A DNA stretch of 64,000 nt from an uncultured Victivallis sp. (GCF_944391105.1 NZ_CALXSK010000010.1:1-64000); one strand, 5' to 3'; positions 37,369-50,958 are shown, counted from the first letter of the stretch. Notes: generated by a model not told the origin, from the sequence alone. A program made the numbers and translations.

Positions 37369-37510
37369 TCTCCTGATCTCCTCCATGATTGGATTTCCCG
37401 CGGACCGCGTGCGGCCGCGGAGTTTCATTGCAGGAATCAATATAGCATGAATTCGAAAAATTCAAAGGGGAAAAGGATCAATTTTTTGCGGGTCACTCCG
37501 GTGTGTCAGG

Positions 37511-37552
37511 TTGTCATGGTGTGGGACAAAATGGCGCGCGTCAGGTGGGACA
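37511..37552 (+). promoter_or_regulatory. tandem repeats, probable activator binding sites
   Basis: GTCATGGTGTGGGACA (37513-37528) and GTCAGGTGGGACA (37540-37552) are near-direct repeats; the first lies inside the inverted pair TTGTC-N9-GACAA (37511-37529). They sit about 77-118 bases upstream of the predicted sigma-54 start, the usual distance for an enhancer-binding protein. Confidence 0.5.
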
Positions 37553-37601
37553 CCGCCCGCCCGTTTCGATTTTTCCCCGCGAAAAGGAGAGATGAAGCGA
37601 G

Positions 37602-37619
37602 TTGGCACGCTCTTTGCTT
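37602..37619 (+). promoter_or_regulatory. sigma-54 promoter of the dnaK-groES-groEL cluster
   Basis: TTGGCACGCTCTTTGCTT matches the consensus TGGCACG-N4-TTGCW throughout. The invariant GG is at 37604-37605 and GC at 37616-37617, exactly 12 apart. Transcription would start near 37629. Confidence 0.85.
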
Positions 37620-37673
37620 AACTTCCAGTCGTCATTGCAAAATGAAAAAACTCATTCCAAGGAGGATTTGATT

Positions 37674-39569
<1,896 letters not shown>

Positions 39570-39582
39570 GGGAAAAAACAAA

Positions 39583-39618
39583 CCCCGGAACCGGAGGCGG
39601 ATGCTTCCGGGGCCGGGG
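39583..39618 (+). other. stem-loop between dnaK and groES
   Basis: CCCCGGAACCGGA (39583-39595) pairs with TTCCGGGGCCGGGG (39605-39618) with a small internal loop. No T run follows, so it may act as an mRNA processing or stability element that uncouples dnaK and groESL levels. Confidence 0.55.
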
Positions 39619-39677
39619 AGATTATTTTGAACAAAAGAACGTTTACGTTCCAACTAACCAAACAAGGAGAGTCAGAA

Positions 39678-39974
39678 ATGGCAAAAGTCAACATCAAGCC
39701 GCTTGGCGACCGGGTCCTTCTTGAGATCTGTGAGTGCAAGGACGAGATGAAGGGTGGAATTCTCATTCCGGATACCGCGAAGGAGAAGCCGCAGGAATAT
39801 AAGGTGATTGCGCTCGGAACCGGCAAGACCGATGACAACGGCAAGAAGATTCCGTTTGACGTGAAGGTCGGCGATATCGTTCTGACCAGCCGTTACGGCG
39901 GGACCGAGGTCAAGGTCGACGGAAACGAGTACAAGGTCGTCAATCAGGACGACATTCTTGCGGTCGTCGGCTGA
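39678..39974 (+). CDS. groES: co-chaperonin GroES
   Basis: A 98-residue co-chaperonin of normal length: [13 protein letters not shown], the mobile loop [18 protein letters not shown] that contacts GroEL, and [15 protein letters not shown]. It forms the heptameric lid of GroEL. AAGGAGA precedes the ATG at 39678. No clear promoter lies between it and dnaK, so it is probably read from the dnaK promoter through the stem-loop. Confidence 0.97.
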   Translation: MAKVNIKPLGDRVLLEICECKDEMKGGILIPDTAKEKPQEYKVIALGTGKTDDNGKKIPFDVKVGDIVLTSRYGGTEVKVDGNEYKVVNQDDILAVVG

Positions 39975-40025
39975 GCGTTGAACGCTTTTACGAAATCTGA
40001 CAGAATAGAACAATTTCAGGAGTAA

Positions 40026-41660
<1,635 letters not shown>

Positions 41661-41684
41661 GTTTCGCCTGAACTTCATACGAAG

Positions 41685-41714
41685 GCGCACTCCGGAAACG
41701 GGGTGCGCTTTTTT
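41685..41714 (+). terminator. rho-independent terminator of groEL
   Basis: GCGCACTCC (41685-41693), loop GGAAAC, GGGGTGCGC (41700-41708), then six T. The last T residues are also the start of the -35 of queD. Confidence 0.9.
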
Positions 41715-41741
41715 GCATTTCGGGGATGTTGCGGTTATATT
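41713..41741 (+). promoter_or_regulatory. promoter of queD-queE
   Basis: TTGCAT (41713-41718), 17 bases, TATATT (41736-41741). The -35 overlaps the groEL terminator's T run. Confidence 0.6.
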
Positions 41742-41817
41742 ATAAAGACCGGTGTGCGGAGGCACGGATTTGCCCGCGATCCGGTGGAGATGAGAACTGA
41801 AAAGAGGAATTCCCGAT

Positions 41818-42189
41818 ATGTTTGAAATTGAAATTGACCGCACGTTTTCCGCGGCACATCAGCTGCGTGGATACAACGGCGACTGCTGCAGGCTGCATGG
41901 GCACAATTACAAAGTGACGGTCGTCGTCCGTTCGGAGGAGCTCGACGAGATCGGCATCGCGCTCGACTTCAAGAAACTCAAGAGCGAACTTGATGCGCTT
42001 CTGGCGGAGTACGATCACTCGAATCTCTCGGAGTTGCCGGAGTTTCAGACGATCAACCCGACCAGCGAGAATCTCGCGCGCACGATTTACCGGAAAATCG
42101 GTGCGAAGATGAACGGCGGATCGATCCGGGTTCACCGGGTGCGCATCGGGGAGTCGGATCACTCGGCCGTCACCTATTTTGAGGAGTAG
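41818..42189 (+). CDS. queD: 6-carboxy-5,6,7,8-tetrahydropterin synthase QueD
   Basis: A 123-residue member of the 6-pyruvoyltetrahydropterin synthase fold. Zinc-binding histidines are in FSAAHQLRG and LHGHNYKV; the catalytic Cys is in DCCRLHGH; and the closing acidic IGESDHSAVTY binds the pterin. It makes CPH4 from dihydroneopterin triphosphate, the first dedicated queuosine step. The stop is followed 5 bases later by queE, an operon. No queC or queF is in the window. Confidence 0.93.
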   Translation: MFEIEIDRTFSAAHQLRGYNGDCCRLHGHNYKVTVVVRSEELDEIGIALDFKKLKSELDALLAEYDHSNLSELPEFQTINPTSENLARTIYRKIGAKMNGGSIRVHRVRIGESDHSAVTYFEE

Positions 42190-42194
42190 AATCC

Positions 42195-42836
42195 GTGCGG
42201 CTGGTGGAATCGTTCACGAGTTTGCAGGGGGAGTCGACCCACGCGGGGAGGGTTTGTCACTTTCTGCGCCTTGCGGGATGCAATCTCAACTGCAGTTATT
42301 GCGATACGCGCTACGGCCGGAGTTTTGAGGCCGGAAGGCCCGTCACGGTCGATGAGCTTGTGAAACTTGCTCTCGACTCCGGGGTGAAACTTGTCGAAAT
42401 CACCGGCGGCGAGCCGCTCGCAACGCCGGAAACCCCGGAACTCTGCGGCCGGCTTCTGGCTGAAGAATTCGAGGTGCTGCTTGAGACGAACGGATCGTAC
42501 TCGATCGCCGCCGTTCCGCGGGAGGTTCGCAAGATTCTCGACTGCAAGCTGCCCGGTTCCGGCATGTTCGATGCGAATGATTTCGGGAATTACGAGCTGC
42601 TTGCGCCGCACGACGAGATCAAGTTCGTGATCTCCGACCGGGCGGATTTCGACTGCATGATCGCCGTGATCCGGAAATACGGCCTTGCGGAAAAATGCCG
42701 CAATCTGCTCGCGAGCCCGGTCTGGGGACGCGTCGAATTTGCCGCGCTTGCGGCATGGATCGTCGACTCCCGCGCACCGGTGCGCATGCAGTTGCAGATG
42801 CACAAACAGATCTGGGGGGAGAAGCCCGGCGTTTGA
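42195..42836 (+). CDS. queE: 7-carboxy-7-deazaguanine synthase QueE
   Basis: A 213-residue radical-SAM enzyme starting at GTG 42195, its ribosome site GAGGAG lying in the end of queD. The iron-sulfur motif is CNLNCSYCDT (Cys-x3-Cys-x2-Cys), with the N-terminal SLQGESTHAGR and the SAM-binding ITGGEPL. It converts CPH4 to CDG, the second queuosine step, with SAM and magnesium. It is convergent with the PA14 protein gene, 12 bases apart. Confidence 0.93.
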   Translation: MRLVESFTSLQGESTHAGRVCHFLRLAGCNLNCSYCDTRYGRSFEAGRPVTVDELVKLALDSGVKLVEITGGEPLATPETPELCGRLLAEEFEVLLETNGSYSIAAVPREVRKILDCKLPGSGMFDANDFGNYELLAPHDEIKFVISDRADFDCMIAVIRKYGLAEKCRNLLASPVWGRVEFAALAAWIVDSRAPVRMQLQMHKQIWGEKPGV

Positions 42837-42848
42837 CCGATGGGCGGC

Positions 42849-45338
42849 TCAGAGCTTGTCGTGCAATGTTTTCAGGAGCGGGAGAAACTCCTCCGGGGTA
42901 TGGAACGGGTGTTCCGGGCCGGTCGGAGGCTGCCCCGTCGCCGGTTCGAGCAATGGAACGTCGTACTCCCGCGCTAGACGGCGGAGCGCTTCCTGAAGTT
43001 CTTCCTGAGATTTCTCTTCGCCCGGGCGAACCGGTGCCGGGACGAGATAGACTGCGTGCAGTTTCCGGTTCCTCCGGAGTTTTTCGAGAATCGCGGCGAT
43101 GTAGCGGTCGCGCATCCACGGCTCGATGGTGCCCATGTGGTGAAGGCAGGGGAGGAAGAGAATCGCCCGGTCGGCCGTACTGTTGCCGATCCGGTCGAGC
43201 AGCTCCAGAAATCCGTCGCGCAGCGGCGTCTCGGAATCGCGGAACGGGACGAATTCCAGCGTCTGATTTTCCCGGGTTTTGAGTTGTTCCTCGGCAAATG
43301 CGGCCAACCCCTCCACCGGCTCGGCGATCAGAAGGAGTTTGCGGAAAGGCGCGAGTTCGTCTCCGATTTTCCGGGGGAGCTCCCAGTTGCGGATATCGCT
43401 GAGTTTCGGGCGGTGCAGAACGAGCACCGTATTGTCCAGATTGGCCTGCTGAGCGAGATTCTCCGCCATCACCGGGAGGATGCGGATCCCCGCGCGGTCG
43501 AATTCAAAGTTTTCAATGTCGAGCCGGACACGGAAGAATTCCGCCTTCTTCTGCCGCTGAGGGGGAAGGGTGATCGTATCCTTGCGGTAGATATCCGCGG
43601 CGGCACGGTTGAATCGCTCATCCGGTTTGGCCGGGAGCCGTACCCGGCGCAGTTCCAGAGCCCTGCCGTCGACCGAGATATCGAGCTGCGCCTCGATTTC
43701 GAGCGGGAGGCGTGAGATGGTTTCCGCCGCGACGGGGAGCTCCTCATCATCGTAGATGATCTCCGGAGCCCACAGCCGGAGTTGAAGATCGGGACGGAGT
43801 TCGACAAGGTCGGCCCGGTAGTCCGGGTTGAGTACGGTAAGCCGGGTCTCCGGACGGTCGATGCGCCGGAACGAAAGGGCTGTCTCCGGTGTGTTGCCCG
43901 GAATCACGGCGATCGAAAGTTCGTCGGGAGAGCGCCACTCCTCCGAGTCGCCGAACTGCCACTCCAGCTCTTCGGCCGGCGTCAGGAAATCAAAACTTTC
44001 AATCGGAATGTATGACTGTTTGGCCGTGTAGAGCAGATAGTGGCCGCGCCGCGAAAGCAGAGGATATTCAACGTTTCTGCTGCTCACCAGCCCGGTCGGC
44101 GTCGCAGGCCGGGCGGGCGTGAAATGTTCCGCGGCGAGGAGTCGGAATTCCCCTTTCCCCGCCGGACGCATGCGTGCGGTCATCTGGCTGTATCCGCTGT
44201 TCAGACGATAGAAAAGCTCGAAGGGGATGCTCCCTTTTTTGAGGCTCTGCCTGACGACGACGGTTTCCGCCGGCTGGGAGCCGTTCGCATTGAGACGGCG
44301 GGCGACGACCTGGCCGTCGAGTCTCAGCAGCGTGAGAGAGTTGGAGCGGAGTTCAAATTCATATTCCCCGTCCTCCGGCACGTCGAGGAATCCGGAAAAC
44401 CGGGCCGAATAATGTTCCGATGTCTCCGGAGGGCGCACGACCAGCTGAACTTCGGTCGCAATGAATTCGCGCGGATTCCGCCAGCCTGCGACGCTGAGCA
44501 GGTCGTTCTCCGCGCCATGTTCCATCTCTTTGCGCGCCTGTGCGTACTGGCCGTCGATGCGGGCGATTTCGCGCTTCATGTATTCCAGATGGTTCTTCAT
44601 CTGATTTTTGAGCGAGGCGTTGAATCGGCGCATGCGTTCACAATAGGGATAGCCGTTGAGTTCGGACGCGGTACGCAGCCACAGATTTTTGTTTTTTGTA
44701 TGGAGGCGCTTGAACAGATTCTGGCGGTTTTTGAAATACTGCGGAAACTTCGGAACGCCGCGCGGCACTTCGAATCCCGTGATCGCCTGGCGCATGAGAA
44801 CGAACGGGCGGTTGTAGAAATTGCGGGTGTGCCACCGGTTGACACCGGCACGCGCGATCTCCATATTTCGCCGGTCCAAAAACTCCTGCGGTGTGCAGGG
44901 GCGATTGCCTCCCCAGTAGAAATTCAGCTTCAGCCGCTGCGCGGGCGGGCGCTCGCCGGACTCTTTCGTCCAGGTGTCGAACGGCTGTCTGGCGGAGTAG
45001 CCGAAATAGATGTCGAAGCTCTTCGCTTTCGGCGCCGGGGCGATCGAGAGCGAGAAGTTGTCATGAAGCTGGTAAGCGACCGGATTGCCCGCGTCATCGA
45101 ACACCCGTACCCCGTTCGAGGGCAGAACCGGCAGCACGAGCCGTCTCAGGTCGATGCTGGAAGCCTCAGCCGGACGCTCCGGCACGGCGGTGAGCCGGAA
45201 TTCCGCCTCCGGCTGGAGCCACTTGCGTTCCGCCGAAGCGGGGGCTTCCGGCGTCGCCGCGGCTGTTTCAGGCGCGGGCGCAGCAAACGCCCGGGACAGC
45301 GGCAGCAGGAGGAAAAGACAGAAAGCCAGGACGCGCAT
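42849..45338 (-). CDS. secreted PA14-domain protein
   Basis: An 829-residue protein with a signal peptide (RVLAFCLFLLLPLSRAFAA) and an Ala/Pro-rich linker. Residues about 255-385 match a PA14-like carbohydrate-binding domain (ARFSGFLDVPEDGEYEFELR, LLRLDGQVVARR). The middle is beta-rich, and the C-terminal 200 residues form an alpha/beta domain with AILFLPCLHHMG and LHAVYLVPAPVRPGE, similar to SGNH hydrolases but without a clear catalytic Ser. It may bind or modify surface glycans. It starts on the last base of the upstream stop (TAATG), so it is coupled to the cellulase-like gene. Confidence 0.7.
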   Translation of the reverse strand: MRVLAFCLFLLLPLSRAFAAPAPETAAATPEAPASAERKWLQPEAEFRLTAVPERPAEASSIDLRRLVLPVLPSNGVRVFDDAGNPVAYQLHDNFSLSIAPAPKAKSFDIYFGYSARQPFDTWTKESGERPPAQRLKLNFYWGGNRPCTPQEFLDRRNMEIARAGVNRWHTRNFYNRPFVLMRQAITGFEVPRGVPKFPQYFKNRQNLFKRLHTKNKNLWLRTASELNGYPYCERMRRFNASLKNQMKNHLEYMKREIARIDGQYAQARKEMEHGAENDLLSVAGWRNPREFIATEVQLVVRPPETSEHYSARFSGFLDVPEDGEYEFELRSNSLTLLRLDGQVVARRLNANGSQPAETVVVRQSLKKGSIPFELFYRLNSGYSQMTARMRPAGKGEFRLLAAEHFTPARPATPTGLVSSRNVEYPLLSRRGHYLLYTAKQSYIPIESFDFLTPAEELEWQFGDSEEWRSPDELSIAVIPGNTPETALSFRRIDRPETRLTVLNPDYRADLVELRPDLQLRLWAPEIIYDDEELPVAAETISRLPLEIEAQLDISVDGRALELRRVRLPAKPDERFNRAAADIYRKDTITLPPQRQKKAEFFRVRLDIENFEFDRAGIRILPVMAENLAQQANLDNTVLVLHRPKLSDIRNWELPRKIGDELAPFRKLLLIAEPVEGLAAFAEEQLKTRENQTLEFVPFRDSETPLRDGFLELLDRIGNSTADRAILFLPCLHHMGTIEPWMRDRYIAAILEKLRRNRKLHAVYLVPAPVRPGEEKSQEELQEALRRLAREYDVPLLEPATGQPPTGPEHPFHTPEEFLPLLKTLHDKL

Positions 45339-47650
45339 TACGGTTTCTCCTGTTCGAGTTTGAATGCCAGATCGATCCGGAACGGCGGGGCAGTGAGAGT
45401 CACGGCATTATTGCCCGCTTCAACTTTCATGACGGAAGAGGCAATTTCCGCATACGGCAGCGTCGAGAACCAGCGAAGGCGGTAATTGCCCGCTTCGAGC
45501 AGTTTGGTGTCGATCCGGATGGAAACATCCTTGACTTCCGGAACGGTGTTTGCATCGTCGGGATAACGCTGGGTTGCGGTGTGGTTGAAAACCCACCCGT
45601 AGGCGGCGCCGGGCTTAGCGAGCGCCATGGCCATGTAACGCTGATCCTTCGGCGGCGCAGGGACCGTGACCGGCGCGGAGGGCAGATAGTCGATACGGTC
45701 CGAGCGCAGATCGATTCCCTTCAGAAACTGGGAGAAGGCGTGATAATGGTCGTACCGGTTGTTCAGATGAACGAAGTCGTGCCACCAGAGGAACGGCGTT
45801 CCCGCCAGCCGGGCGAAGAGAGAACCCCAGAGCCCGCAGTGGATATCCCCGGTCATCTGCTCGGGGGAGCTCCCGGAGGGATTGCCGCCGTATTCGGTGA
45901 TGAGCTGCGGTTTGCCGTGCTTCATGCTGTTGCAGTAGTCGCGGAGATGCTCGGCAAAATGTTGTGCGGGGTTGCGGTAGGCGTCTCCCGCCAGGTGGGT
46001 GATCGCAGGCTGCTGAAAGAGCTGAACGAGCCCGAGCAGATTGTGAAATTCACTGCTCACATGGGTGGAGACCAGCCAGTTGATCTGCGAGAAGTTGCGC
46101 AGTTCGGTCGCCGCCTGCTGATGCCATTTTTGAATCGTGCCGTCCTGATAGCGTTCGCGCATCTGGCTTGTGAGGTCGACTTCACTCCACAATTCGACCG
46201 CCATGATGCCGGGCGTCGCGCCCCAGCGGGCTGCGATGTAGCGGGCCCGTTTCGAGTTGTTCTCGAGGGCAGGCTCGCTGCGGAAGAAGTCGCCGGGAAT
46301 CTTCAGGAAGCCGCCGTTGGCGACGGCGTATTCCGCGCCGGAGTTGATCGGATTTTCCCGCCATTCCGGGTCGGAGGTGTCGGAAAGCCGCCCGTGATTG
46401 TCGATGATGAGGTTCACGAGAACGCCGTTCCGGTTCGCCGTGTCGATCACATGGTCGAGCCGCCATGCCGCTTCGGTGTTGTAGCGTCCGACGCCGTAGT
46501 AACCGCTGCGCCCCGCGTCGTGTTCGAGTGCGAAGGTCCAGCCGGCCATCCAGACTTCGACGGCGTTGATTCCGGATTTTCCGCATGCTTCAAGATAGTC
46601 GTCGTAATCGTAAGTTCCGCGATCGGGCAGATGGCCGAAGTGGAAACCGATTTCGCTGCGGCGATCGGTGTTGGTGTGGATGTTCAGTCCGATCGGGAAG
46701 TAGAATTCGCCCGTGGAAAACTCGAAATAACCGGGATTCCTCGTCGAGACGCGTACCGGACCGGGCAGCTGCGAGGGAATCGCGGTGAACTCCCGCCACC
46801 GGCTCGTGATCTCCTCGTTTTTCTGCACATCCTTTACGACAAGGCGAATCCGATGCACGCCGGGAACGAGCGGAGTGAAGCGGATCTCCCAGAAACCAGA
46901 TCCCGTCGGCCGGGTGATTTCGCGGGTGAAATGGCGCGTGCGGAGGTATTCGCGGGACCAGAAGCCGGGATAACGTTTGATCTGACCGTCCGGAGTCTGA
47001 AGTTCGTAGTCGACGGTCACCTCCTTCGGATCGTAGGGATTGAAGAACTCCCGGGCGAGCCGGAAACGGGAGGCCACCCGACGGTTCACCTCGCCGGAGT
47101 TCGGCAGTTTCCAGTCGAGGATCGAAAGCGGCTGTGGTTCGCGTTGTCCGGAGAACGTGAGATTTCGACATTCAAAGATGAATTTCCGGTTTTCTCCACC
47201 GTAGATGGAGATGCCGGCCGAAAACAGCCTGGTCGCCGCCTCCGCGTCGAAAACCGCCTCATGTCCGACGCCGTGCCAGTCCCGTCCGCTCCGGTCGAGC
47301 CGGACGCTGATTTTTTTCCACTCGCCGGGGAGAAATGTGAACTCCTCGAGGCTCTGGAACCAGAGGCCTTCCTTGTCCTTGAAGAAGAGCACCCCCTTGA
47401 CCGGTTCAGGCGTATCGGCCGTGACGCGGGCTTCCAGTTCGAGATTCCGCGCCTCGAAGGCGGAACGCTGCGGCCGGAATTTCAGGCGGTCCGGCTCCTG
47501 GTAGAGCTGGGCGCTGCCGGGAAACTCCACCTCGATCTCCGGTTCGCCGGGAGTGAGGAAGTTCGCCCCGTCGACACGCCAGACTCCGTCGACGGCCGCA
47601 AGCAGCAGCGGCAGAACGAAAACGATTGCACCGGAGAGAAAGCGGATCAT
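45338..47650 (-). CDS. secreted cellulase-like (GH5/DUF5060-type) glycosidase
   Basis: A 770-residue protein with an N-terminal signal (IRFLSGAIVFVLPLLLAAVDG), two beta-sandwich domains (to about residue 290, with a DUF5060-like FTPLVPGVHRIRLVVKD) and a clan GH-A barrel. The acid/base Glu is in AVELWSEVD and the nucleophile in QLITEYGGN, both at the expected strand ends 4 and 7; a C-terminal sandwich follows. It would cleave beta-glycosides outside the cytoplasm. Its ATG overlaps the stop of the YihY gene and its stop overlaps the start of the PA14 gene, so the three are one translationally coupled operon. The substrate is unknown. Confidence 0.78.
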   Translation of the reverse strand: MIRFLSGAIVFVLPLLLAAVDGVWRVDGANFLTPGEPEIEVEFPGSAQLYQEPDRLKFRPQRSAFEARNLELEARVTADTPEPVKGVLFFKDKEGLWFQSLEEFTFLPGEWKKISVRLDRSGRDWHGVGHEAVFDAEAATRLFSAGISIYGGENRKFIFECRNLTFSGQREPQPLSILDWKLPNSGEVNRRVASRFRLAREFFNPYDPKEVTVDYELQTPDGQIKRYPGFWSREYLRTRHFTREITRPTGSGFWEIRFTPLVPGVHRIRLVVKDVQKNEEITSRWREFTAIPSQLPGPVRVSTRNPGYFEFSTGEFYFPIGLNIHTNTDRRSEIGFHFGHLPDRGTYDYDDYLEACGKSGINAVEVWMAGWTFALEHDAGRSGYYGVGRYNTEAAWRLDHVIDTANRNGVLVNLIIDNHGRLSDTSDPEWRENPINSGAEYAVANGGFLKIPGDFFRSEPALENNSKRARYIAARWGATPGIMAVELWSEVDLTSQMRERYQDGTIQKWHQQAATELRNFSQINWLVSTHVSSEFHNLLGLVQLFQQPAITHLAGDAYRNPAQHFAEHLRDYCNSMKHGKPQLITEYGGNPSGSSPEQMTGDIHCGLWGSLFARLAGTPFLWWHDFVHLNNRYDHYHAFSQFLKGIDLRSDRIDYLPSAPVTVPAPPKDQRYMAMALAKPGAAYGWVFNHTATQRYPDDANTVPEVKDVSIRIDTKLLEAGNYRLRWFSTLPYAEIASSVMKVEAGNNAVTLTAPPFRIDLAFKLEQEKP

Positions 47651-48963
47651 GATTCTTCGAGATCCTTCAATGCGAGGTTGCCCGGACTCCGGGAGGCGTC
47701 GTTGCGGAGCAGTTCAAGGGCGCGGACGCTCTTTTCGAGTTTGGCGTTGCCGGCGGCGGGAGGATGAACCAGACCCGTTTCATCGAGTTTCGCGAGCGCG
47801 TCGCAGATGGTGTAACGCTCCGAAGGATGGGCGGGCAGATAGTCCGGTGCGGTCTTGTCGTTTTCGAGTTTGTAGATCACTCCGGATTCGACGAGCTCAT
47901 CGAGCATCGAAAGCGTGAGCACCTGCGGCAAAGGCAGCTCCTCGAGAATCCTGTCCTCATTGACCGCTCCCTGATCCCGGCTGAAGCTGCCGAAGATTTT
48001 TCCGAGAATCAGAAGCTGATATTCGCGGCGCAGTTTCCGGCTGATCTTGACTTTTCCGAGCCGGTCGAAGAGTCCGCTGCCGATGTGCTGGTGAACAAAC
48101 GACACCTCCGCCCCGAAGAGCGCGATCTGCCACGACAGTTTAAGCCAGATGAGAAAGAGAGGCAGCACCGCGAAGCTGCCGTAAACCTTGTTGTACTGAT
48201 AGATCCGGGTCTGCAGAATGATGAATCCGTCCTGCAGCAGCTGGAACAGCACGCCCGCGACAGCTCCGCCGATCAGAGCCGAGAGAAGCCTTACGCGCGT
48301 ATTCGGCGCGATGAGGTAGATCACCGTGAAGGTCAGCACGATAAGCACCAGCGGAGTAAGATCGACGGCCAGTGAGAAAAGCACGCCTCCGAGAATGGAG
48401 CTGCCGGTCCCTTCGCCGATGATCCGTCTCAGCACCGGCGCCGCGCTGGAAAGCACGACAATGAGGAACGGGGTGATGAGGATCAGCGCCAGATAGTCGC
48501 TCAATCGGCGGAAGATGTTTCCATGAGAAGGAAGATTCCAGATTGCGTTGAACGATTTCTCCACGTTGTTCGCCAGCCACATGACCGTCCAGATGAGGAC
48601 GATGACGCCGGCGCCGGCGATGACGCCGCTTTGCGTCTGCTGCAGTGTGGAGTCCGCGAACTGATAGATCCATTCGAGAATTTCGCGTTGATTCGCAAGT
48701 TTTTCGCTGAGGATCTCCTGGAGTTTCTCCTGCAGCGCAAACCCCTTGGCGATGCCGAACGCAAGCGCGAGCATCGGCACGATCGCGAAGAGCGTGTAAT
48801 ACGTAAGCGCGACGGCCCGGAGGCTGTTCCGGTCCGCCGTGAACCGCAGCGAAGCGAGCCACAGAAGCCGGGTGAATTTCCCGGTCGGCCACAGCTCGCG
48901 GTAGGAGCGGTCAGATCCCGCGACATAGCGGATGAATAATTGTTTGAGTTTTCCGGTGCGCAT
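47647..48963 (-). CDS. YihY/BrkB-family inner-membrane protein
   Basis: A 438-residue protein. Residues 40-300 carry the six-helix YihY/BrkB domain (AVALTYYTLFAIVPMLALAF, VIVLIWTVMWLANNVE, LALILITPFLIVVLSSAAP and LPLFLIWLKLSWQIALFGAE are recognisable family stretches), followed by a cytoplasmic C-terminal 130 residues with a possible winged-helix-like segment (EDRILEELPLPQVLTLSMLD). The family's function is not settled; it was once misassigned as RNase BN. It is first in an operon with two secreted glycan proteins, suggesting an envelope role. Confidence 0.88.
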   Translation of the reverse strand: MRTGKLKQLFIRYVAGSDRSYRELWPTGKFTRLLWLASLRFTADRNSLRAVALTYYTLFAIVPMLALAFGIAKGFALQEKLQEILSEKLANQREILEWIYQFADSTLQQTQSGVIAGAGVIVLIWTVMWLANNVEKSFNAIWNLPSHGNIFRRLSDYLALILITPFLIVVLSSAAPVLRRIIGEGTGSSILGGVLFSLAVDLTPLVLIVLTFTVIYLIAPNTRVRLLSALIGGAVAGVLFQLLQDGFIILQTRIYQYNKVYGSFAVLPLFLIWLKLSWQIALFGAEVSFVHQHIGSGLFDRLGKVKISRKLRREYQLLILGKIFGSFSRDQGAVNEDRILEELPLPQVLTLSMLDELVESGVIYKLENDKTAPDYLPAHPSERYTICDALAKLDETGLVHPPAAGNAKLEKSVRALELLRNDASRSPGNLALKDLEES

Positions 48964-48999
48964 TCGATCCCCCCATCGCTTGCAACCGTGCCGAAATTG

Positions 49000-50679
49000 T
49001 TATTTCCCCTGCTTGTTCCCCCAGGAATCCTTCAGCGTGACCGTGCGGCTGAAGACCGGCGCACCGGGCTTCGAATCCGGGTCGACGCAGTAATAACCGT
49101 TGCGTTCAAACTGGACGCTCGTTCCGGCCGGAAGCTCCGCGAGTTTCGGCTCGACCAGCGCTTTGACGATCCGGATGGAGTCCGGATTGAGCTGTTCGAG
49201 GAAATTCGTGCCGTCCGCGCCGGGCTGTTCGACCGTGAAGAGCCGCTCGTAGAGCCGCACTTCGGCCGGGACGGCGCTGTCGGCCGAGACCCAGTGGATC
49301 GTCCCCTTGACCTTGCGGCCGTCCGGAGCGGAGCCGCCGCGGGTCGCCGGGTCGAACGTGCATTTGAGTTCGACGACGTTGCCGGCCTCGTCGAGCACGG
49401 CCTCTTCACACTTGATGAAGTAACCGTAACGCAGCCGGACTTCGCGCCCCGGAGCCAGTCGGAAATAGCCCTTGACCGGTTCGAGCATGAAGTCGCTCTT
49501 CTCGATGTAGAGTTCACGCCCGAACGGCAGTTTGCGGCTGCCGGCGGCGGGGTCCTCGGGATTGTTGACCGCATCGAGCGGTTCAACGCCTTCGGCCGGA
49601 TAGTTCGTGATCGTGACCTTCAGCGGATCGAGCACCGCGAGGAAACGAGGCGCCGTCGCATTGAGCTCCTCGCGCACGCAATGTTCGAGAAGCGCGATGT
49701 CGGTCAGCGCCTCGAACTTCGTGATTCCGACGGTCCTGCAGAGTTTGCGGATTGCGGAGGCGGGAATGCCGCGGCGGCGCATTCCGCAGATGGTCGGCAT
49801 GCGCGGATCGTCCCATCCGGCGACGTAATGCTCCTTCACAAGTTGCAGGAGTTTGCGCTTGCTCATGACCGTGTAGGTCAGATTCAATCGCGAGAATTCG
49901 GTCTGCACAGGCGGATTTTTGAATTCCAGCGCCTGGAGCACCCAGTCGTAAAGCGGGCGGTGGATTTCAAATTCAAGCGTACAGAAGGAGTGGGTCACTC
50001 CCTCGAATGCGTCTTCAAGCGGATGGGCGAAGTCGTACATCGGGTAGACGCACCACTTGTCGCCGTGGCGGAAGTGGTGAACGCGGCGAATCCGGTAGAT
50101 GACCGGGTCGCGCATATGGATGTTCGGAGAAGCCATGTCGATGCGGGCGCGCAGGACCATGGCCCCGTCCTCGAACTCTCCGTTTCTCATGCGGGTGAAG
50201 AGGTCGAGATTCTCCTCCACCGAGCGGGCGCGTCCCGGCGACTCCTTTCCCGGGACGTTCAGTGTGCCGCGGTACTCCTCCCACTGTTCGGGCGAGAGGT
50301 CGCAGACGTAGGCGAGCCCTTTGCGTATCAGCGTGACGGCGCACTCGTACATGCGCTCGAAGTAGTCGCTCGCATAGTAGAGGTGTTCTCCGAAATCAAA
50401 GCCGAGCCACTTTACGTCGTTGATGATCGATTCGACGTATTCGGTGTCCTCCTTGGTCGGGTTCGTGTCGTCGAACCGCAGGTGGCAGACGCCTCCGTTC
50501 TCCGCCGCGACGCCGAAGTCGAGGCAGATCGCCTTGGCGTGGCCGATGTGCAGATAGCCGTTCGGCTCAGGTGGAAAACGGGTGACGACTTTCCCGTCGT
50601 TCTTGTTGTTGCGCAGGTCGTTTGCGACAATTTCGCGGATGAAATCCAGCGGTGCGTTGTTTTCATTGGTTTCCGGCAT
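49000..50679 (-). CDS. glnS: glutaminyl-tRNA synthetase
   Basis: A 559-residue class I synthetase that charges tRNA-Gln directly. The HIGH signature is [14 protein letters not shown] near residue 38, FDDTNPTKE follows, and the KMSKS equivalent is VMSKRKLLQ. The C-terminal beta-barrel anticodon-binding domain is complete ([26 protein letters not shown]). It implies that this organism does not rely only on the GatCAB route. It stands alone, convergent with the YihY operon's upstream side and divergent from the rhamnosidase gene. Confidence 0.97.
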   Translation of the reverse strand: MPETNENNAPLDFIREIVANDLRNNKNDGKVVTRFPPEPNGYLHIGHAKAICLDFGVAAENGGVCHLRFDDTNPTKEDTEYVESIINDVKWLGFDFGEHLYYASDYFERMYECAVTLIRKGLAYVCDLSPEQWEEYRGTLNVPGKESPGRARSVEENLDLFTRMRNGEFEDGAMVLRARIDMASPNIHMRDPVIYRIRRVHHFRHGDKWCVYPMYDFAHPLEDAFEGVTHSFCTLEFEIHRPLYDWVLQALEFKNPPVQTEFSRLNLTYTVMSKRKLLQLVKEHYVAGWDDPRMPTICGMRRRGIPASAIRKLCRTVGITKFEALTDIALLEHCVREELNATAPRFLAVLDPLKVTITNYPAEGVEPLDAVNNPEDPAAGSRKLPFGRELYIEKSDFMLEPVKGYFRLAPGREVRLRYGYFIKCEEAVLDEAGNVVELKCTFDPATRGGSAPDGRKVKGTIHWVSADSAVPAEVRLYERLFTVEQPGADGTNFLEQLNPDSIRIVKALVEPKLAELPAGTSVQFERNGYYCVDPDSKPGAPVFSRTVTLKDSWGNKQGK

Positions 50680-50902
50680 GATAACTGTAACTCCAGAGTG
50701 TTTTCAAAATGATGGATTGGAAAAAAGCGAAAATGCGCGGAGGCGCCGTTGTCGAAAAATTGAAAACGGTTCGAGGACATGTCGAAAATATTTCATGATC
50801 CGTCCGCTGCTCCGGCTGTTTCATTCACCATGTTTCGGGGTAACATACCACGTCTGTTGTTTTTTTGCCAGTCTTGCGGAAGGTTTTTTTGCGTGTTTTA
50901 TC
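50680..50902. other. glnS-rhamnosidase intergenic region
   Basis: About 220 bases without a gene. T runs near 50860-50900 and scattered short repeats are seen, but no convincing promoter toward glnS and no RNA gene. Confidence 0.4.
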
Positions 50903-50931
50903 TTGAATAATGGGAAATGGGGATGTATCTT
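50903..50931 (+). promoter_or_regulatory. promoter of the GH78-like gene
   Basis: TTGAAT (50903-50908), 17 bases, TATCTT (50926-50931), about 28 bases before the ATG at 50959. Confidence 0.5.
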
Positions 50932-50958
50932 ACCGGAATCAATCATTCGGGGGATTTC

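Larger units (their letters stand above)
37369..37673. other. trxA-dnaK intergenic control region
   Basis: 305 bases between divergent trxA and dnaK. It holds a weak vegetative promoter toward trxA (37439-37466), tandem activator-like repeats (37511-37552), a sigma-54 promoter (37602-37619) and the dnaK ribosome site (37659-37665). No gene was seen and CIRCE is absent. Confidence 0.7.
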